Below, in pieces: positions 60,350 through 64,000 of a DNA stretch of 64,000 nt. The stretch spans positions 1,178,001 through 1,242,000 of the forward strand of contig JAMSLZ010000009.1 of NCBI GenBank assembly GCA_026027325.1, given 5' to 3'. Position numbers and translations under genes: made by a program. A model generated the notes under the pieces. The model saw only the letters and a program-made list of their open reading frames with translations. It had not been told where the DNA came from and did no database searches. The stretch's first letter is position 1. Every line of letters begins with the position of its first letter. The stretch comes from Actinomucor elegans (taxonomy: Eukaryota > Mucoromycota > Mucoromycetes > Mucorales > Mucoraceae).

Positions 60350-60902
60350 TTGCCTTTGATTTCTCGTGTAATTATTGAAAAAGAAAAAAAAAGAAAAAAA
60401 AGTTTGACTGTAGCTTTCCAGTTGAGAATCAAAAAAAAAAAAAATAGGTTTCTCCCGGTACTTTTTCGTTGAATGGCTTCCGAATAGAAGATTTATTGCT
60501 ATCAAAGAGGTTCTTTGCTTCTCAAGATAGCCGTATCATTGATATTTTTCGAAGGTTGTTTTCTTCCTGAAAGGCGTCTTGTTAATACATTATACAACAT
60601 AAGACTTATGTTTACATGACAGTTTCTCTTTAGAGTAATCCTACTGGAAGATATGCATGATATTTGCACCTCTTGAAAAAACAAAAAAAAAACCAAAAAA
60701 CAATGTAATTGTGACGCGAAAGTTTCTACAGAAAGAAGATCATTTTTTTTTTTTGTTTACAGTTTTCTATAACGTTTGGCAGGTGGTGGTACAGGTAAAC
60801 GCTGCATTTCAATCTTGAAATTGCAATTTTTGAAACCACAAGTTGGCTATTCCGTTTCTAAATGGGGTATATAAACAGTTTAATTTTCGATTGGAAATTG
60901 TC
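60350..60902. other. Gap upstream of U6 with A/T runs
   Basis: Leader of the NADAR-like gene with A- and T-runs at 60386-60446 and 60680-60750, then the upstream region of the U6 gene. No coding sequence supported. Confidence 0.5.
60868..60875 (+). promoter_or_regulatory. TATA box of the U6 snRNA gene
   Basis: TATATAAA, about 30-35 bp before the inferred 5' end of U6, the usual spacing for RNA polymerase III snRNA genes. Confidence 0.6.
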
Positions 60903-60927
60903 AAGTCTTCGGACCTCAGACACTTAT

Positions 60928-60959
<32 letters not shown>

Positions 60960-61019
60960 GGCCCCTGCACAAGGATGACACTAAATCTCTGAGAAGGAAG
61001 CTCTACGGAGCACATTTTT
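60903..61019 (+). ncRNA. U6 spliceosomal snRNA
   Basis: Catalytic snRNA of the spliceosome, transcribed by RNA polymerase III. Invariant parts are plain: AAAATTGGAACGATACAGAG, the ACAGAGA box at 60943-60949, then AAGATTAGCATGGCCCCTGC with the AGC triad, and CACAAGGATGACAC. A short 5' stem-loop (AAGTCTTCGGACCT) starts the RNA. Transcription ends in the T-run 61015-61024. No intron in the gene. The start is set by the stem-loop and may be off by a few bases. Confidence 0.95.
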
Positions 61020-61024
61020 TTTTT
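61015..61024 (+). terminator. RNA polymerase III terminator (T-run)
   Basis: Run of about ten T right after the conserved U6 body. Confidence 0.75.
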
Positions 61025-61029
61025 CTTAC

Positions 61030-61132
61030 TGTCAGGTACACGCGGTCTGTATGTGTAACCTTTTTAATTAGTATAAATATCAATTGTATCTTAGAATAAT
61101 AAAGAGTATCTTTTATCTCATATATAATCTTT
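61030..61132 (+). repeat. Direct repeat copy 1, next to U6
   Basis: TGTCAGGTACACGCGGTCTG..GTAACC..TTTTTAATTAGTATAAATAT..TATCTTTTATCTCATA. The second copy is at about 61505. Confidence 0.6.
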
Positions 61133-61504
61133 TGTACATATGCTGAACTAGACTTTGCACATAATAACATAATCATCATCATAATGTACTCCATTAACAA
61201 ATATATCTCATCAACCGCCTTACAAACAGTATAATTCTGCATCCGAGGTCTTTGTATATACTACTAATTATATACCCGACAATAATATATATAGAGCCTG
61301 ATTTCATATCCAAAGAAGTTGGGTTAACAAAGAATTATCTTTTGCCTTTCTATATAATAAACCATTAGAAGGATTTTAATTGTATTCTTATGACGTTTTT
61401 TCATATTTTTTATAACAGTACACATTTATTGGAACCAACTATAAAACATATATCTCGGCACACGACATTACAAGTAATTTTTTACTTAAAGATTATGGGC
61501 AATG

Positions 61505-61612
61505 TGTCAGGTGCACACGGATTTGTGCGTAACCTTTTAATTAGTATAAATATCAAATAGAATGCCAAATGAATAGAGATTATCTTTTATCTCTTAATTA
61601 CACTTTTATATA
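61505..61612 (+). repeat. Direct repeat copy 2
   Basis: TGTCAGGTGCACACGGATTT..GTAACC..TTTTAATTAGTATAAATATC..TATCTTTTATCTCTTA. About 475 bp after copy 1. Confidence 0.6.
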
Positions 61613-62753
61613 ACTCTACACTAAAATATATATCTCTGCTCCAGACAAATGGATCCTTTAAATCTAGATATTTATGATATTTTTTCTTTATTGTTATTAT
61701 GTGGCAATAGGTTAAGAAATAGTAATATTTTTATGTCTTAAGAAACAGATAGCAATCTTACGATCTGATCACTAATTCTTTATAATCTTTTAATCATTTT
61801 ATTATAATAAACTTGATTCTTATTCTTCTATCTTAACATTATAACCATACTTCAGAGTATTAATCGAATCCACTATTATATACTATTCTATATAATTCAT
61901 ATTTATTATCTTCTCTTAATTGAAGCGCATATTATTAATATTATTTTATACGCATTATTATATTTATATTTACATCTTTTTCTTAGTCGGATGGCTTATA
62001 AGCCTGATGTTCATTAAAGAGCATATGCCTTGCGTCTTGTTCTTTTGATTCTAAATTATTTTCCAATAAAAATACCCCTACAATGTGCGTAACAGCGATA
62101 ACGCAAATATAAATGAGCGCCATGTTTGATATTGGAAGCGACCCTTAACAACAAAACATTAAATTTGATAATAAAAAGGTCAATGATGTACGTTTTGCGA
62201 TTTATTGTCCAGGGATCAATGTTAAATATTATTTGAACAATCATGTGGACAATGTAATGTATCAAAATACATTAAGGAAATAAAGATCAAATTTTATTCG
62301 AATATATACAAGTTAATTTATACTAATCGATAGATGATTCAATTGTAACAGTGAAAAATCAAGCGAGATAATAACACTATATCAAAAAAAAAAAATTGGA
62401 AATACAAAGGTCAAGAATTACCCCAGTTCTTCATCAGTAAATCGACAATATTCTCACATCATTCAATACGTATTTGAGATTCACATCAATGACATTAATT
62501 GGGTATTTTAACAGTCAGTACGCTTTTCCTAGTTGAAAATTGTGTTAAACAAGAAACATTTTGAGCTTTCAAATTTTGACCGGTTTACTGTTTCACGTAT
62601 GTATACTTTTTTTTTTTTTTTTTTGTAGAAAGCAGAATCCGAAGGCGAAATTCCTCTGTTTTTATTTATACACCCTCAAGCTGTCACGCTGAGGGAACAA
62701 GAAGACGGGCTTTTAAATTATCAAATATATAAACTAACAGATATATCTAAATA

Positions 62754-62973
62754 ATGGTGTTATTCTACCACAGAGAACCTCAGGCGCTTGATCGGCGGGA
62801 CATGCTTGTACGTATATATACTACTATACTACTACTACAATTAGTACTCTATCATCGTTAGCTAATTAACGGCGCTCATAACATAGTTCTTTTTATACAC
62901 GAAAGGTACTCAACAAAGGGTGAGTGTGGGATTGAACAGTGTACTTAAAAATGGAAAGATGATTTGATATTTC
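62754..62973 (+). CDS. Possible short gene, split by an intron
   Basis: ATG at about 62754 gives MVLFYHREPQALDRRDML before a GTACGT donor at about 62808. An acceptor near 62889 would continue with FFLYTKGTQQRVSVGLNSVL and NGKMI, then stop. I do not recognise it. No support beyond the splice signals and the open frames, so treat as a weak candidate; the intron of about 80 bp is longer than usual here. Confidence 0.22.
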
Positions 62974-63254
62974 GCTCAATTCAGTGAGTGATCGTTGATA
63001 AAAGACAGTTTTCTTAGTCTTTTTATAATCGTAATCACAATTTGAGTGTTTCATATACAATAAGCCATTAAAAAATGCGTTTGCGGATTCGCAAAAAACT
63101 AAAACTAAACCTATGTTATTAACAAACTATGCATTGTAGATGCCACTGTCACATACCATTAAAATGAAAGAGATTGTTTGAAAAACTTGGCCAAAAAACC
63201 TACCTTTGGGGATTTTTCTGAAATCGGCCATTTTTAGCATTTACGCATTCTTCT

Positions 63255-63480
63255 AAAGATGTCAGTTTAATGTCACCTCTAATGACTAGTACATGTTAAG
63301 AACGAAAAACTGCATCCACTAAATCTATTATTTAACTAAAGTATAATTCATATATTATATTTTTGAGGTTCATGTGATCGTATACATTTTGTTTTATCTT
63401 GTTATAATGATGTATAGATGAGTGTGTCGACGAGTACATGTTCAGAATGAACTTTAGCATTTATCGTATTTGCTTTTTAA
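63255..63480 (+). repeat. Copy of dispersed GATCT repeat family, long form
   Basis: AATGTCACCTCTAATGACTAGTACATGTTAA-like start, TTGAGGTTCATGTGATCGTA in the middle, then ACATGTTCAGAATGAACTTT near the end. This copy lacks the palindromic core. Confidence 0.5.
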
Positions 63481-63707
63481 TAAAAATACAATGATTATAC
63501 GATACTACAACTATGTTTAGTAGATTATTCTTATTTTCATGTAAACCAGTCTAATGATCAATGGGTCTCTACAGATTCCAATAAACTTATTATTGAACAA
63601 GAATATAGTGACTGATATACATATGTATTCAAAATGTCCAAAATCCGCAAATCATTCAAGAATAACATTTTACTTTTAAAGAATATACTGCGCGATCTTT
63701 TGATCAT

Positions 63708-63966
63708 TCAATGCGAAATTAAGATTGTACAAACTTTATTAATGTACCTTGCGTCTGTATACACTTTTGTACTATGTGCAGACTGCATTGAAGAGAATGA
63801 TCGGTCTATGACGTGCCACCAAATTCTTGATTTGTGGTAGTAATCTCCGCCTGAGGCAAAAATAAAGCATTGAAGTGTTCTTACAAGTGAAACGAGACCC
63901 AATAAAAAAGCATAGTAAAGAAGCCGCAGCAGTAAACATTAAAATGTTGGGCCCTGGTTGCACCAT
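63708..63966 (-). CDS. Possible membrane protein start or relic
   Basis: ATG at 63966 gives MVQPGPNILMFTAAASLLCF followed by a hydrophobic stretch, then a GTAAGA donor at about 63888. Possible continuation in another frame includes GDYYHKSRIWWHVIDRSFSS. The implied intron of about 34 bp is unusually short. Not recognised. Confidence 0.22.
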
Positions 63967-64000
63967 ATTATGAGCGATTTTGAGCGATACCTTGTTTAGA

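Larger units (their letters stand above)
61025..64000. other. AT-rich terminal region, mostly without genes
   Basis: Contains the direct repeat pair above, a dispersed repeat at about 63255-63480, and two weak gene candidates listed separately (62754 and 63966). The rest is very AT-rich with no open frames I can support. Confidence 0.45.

Noticed and set aside
60350..60505. Upstream extension of the NADAR-like protein
   Set aside because: Would add a poly-Phe/Asn lead from T-runs; the inner ATG is in better context.
62660..62700. CCCTCA..TGAGGG hairpin as an RNA gene
   Set aside because: Stem of only six base pairs with no snoRNA boxes or flanking promoter.

Overview
This is a nuclear fungal window, most probably from a mucoralean or other Mucoromycota species (inference). 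The evidence is an AT-rich genome with many short spliceosomal introns of about 45-65 bp (GT..AG). Coding exons are compact and intergenic DNA is AT-rich and full of decayed repeats. Genes are arranged as single eukaryotic units, not operons. A complex I 30 kDa subunit gene rules out budding yeasts that have lost complex I. The coordinates below come from reading the frames by eye; exon joins were checked for phase and for family conservation across each splice.

Layout. 0-3.3 kb: a ubiquitin C-terminal hydrolase (-) and an R3H-domain protein (+). 4.1-9 kb: an amino-acid permease (+) and a disordered protein with an Mso1-like segment (+). 9.6-16.3 kb: three minus-strand genes, Mtc1-like, gamma-tubulin complex component 4 and an ANTH/AP180 clathrin adaptor with 7 exons. 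16.3-19.3 kb: repeats only. 19.3-22.7 kb: the rRNA/tRNA cytidine acetyltransferase Nat10/Kre33 (-). 23.6-28.5 kb: a tandem pair of long-chain fatty alcohol oxidase (GMC) genes with the same exon plan (+). 28.7-30.2 kb: a bHLH-zipper regulator (+). 32.8-34.6 kb: a small membrane protein and NDUFS3 (-). 35-41.4 kb: a gene desert with a broken LINE retrotransposon, a second A-tailed insertion and other relics. 41.5-43.5 kb: acetyl-CoA synthetase (+). 45.5-47.2 kb: a CDK1-like kinase with a long N-terminal extension (+). 48.4-52.6 kb: a CPA2 K+/H+ antiporter and a thioredoxin reductase (-). 55-57 kb: a broken F-box gene (-). 58.7-60.3 kb: a TMEM14 gene (+) facing a NADAR-like/PAH fusion gene (-), with 9 bp between the stop codons. 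60.9-61.0 kb: the U6 snRNA gene. The rest is AT-rich repeat DNA.

Most genes are ordinary housekeeping genes: protein turnover, membrane traffic, microtubule nucleation, RNA modification, respiration, redox and carbon activation. The pairing of two fatty alcohol oxidases with a cytosolic-type acetyl-CoA synthetase 13 kb away may reflect lipid and acetate use, but there is no evidence of a real cluster. The most unusual items are the NADAR-like/PAH fusion, the divergent CDK, the identical exon plan of the alcohol oxidase pair, the LINE relics, and a dispersed short repeat family with a palindromic AGATCTATAGATCT core found in both orientations in many intergenic gaps.
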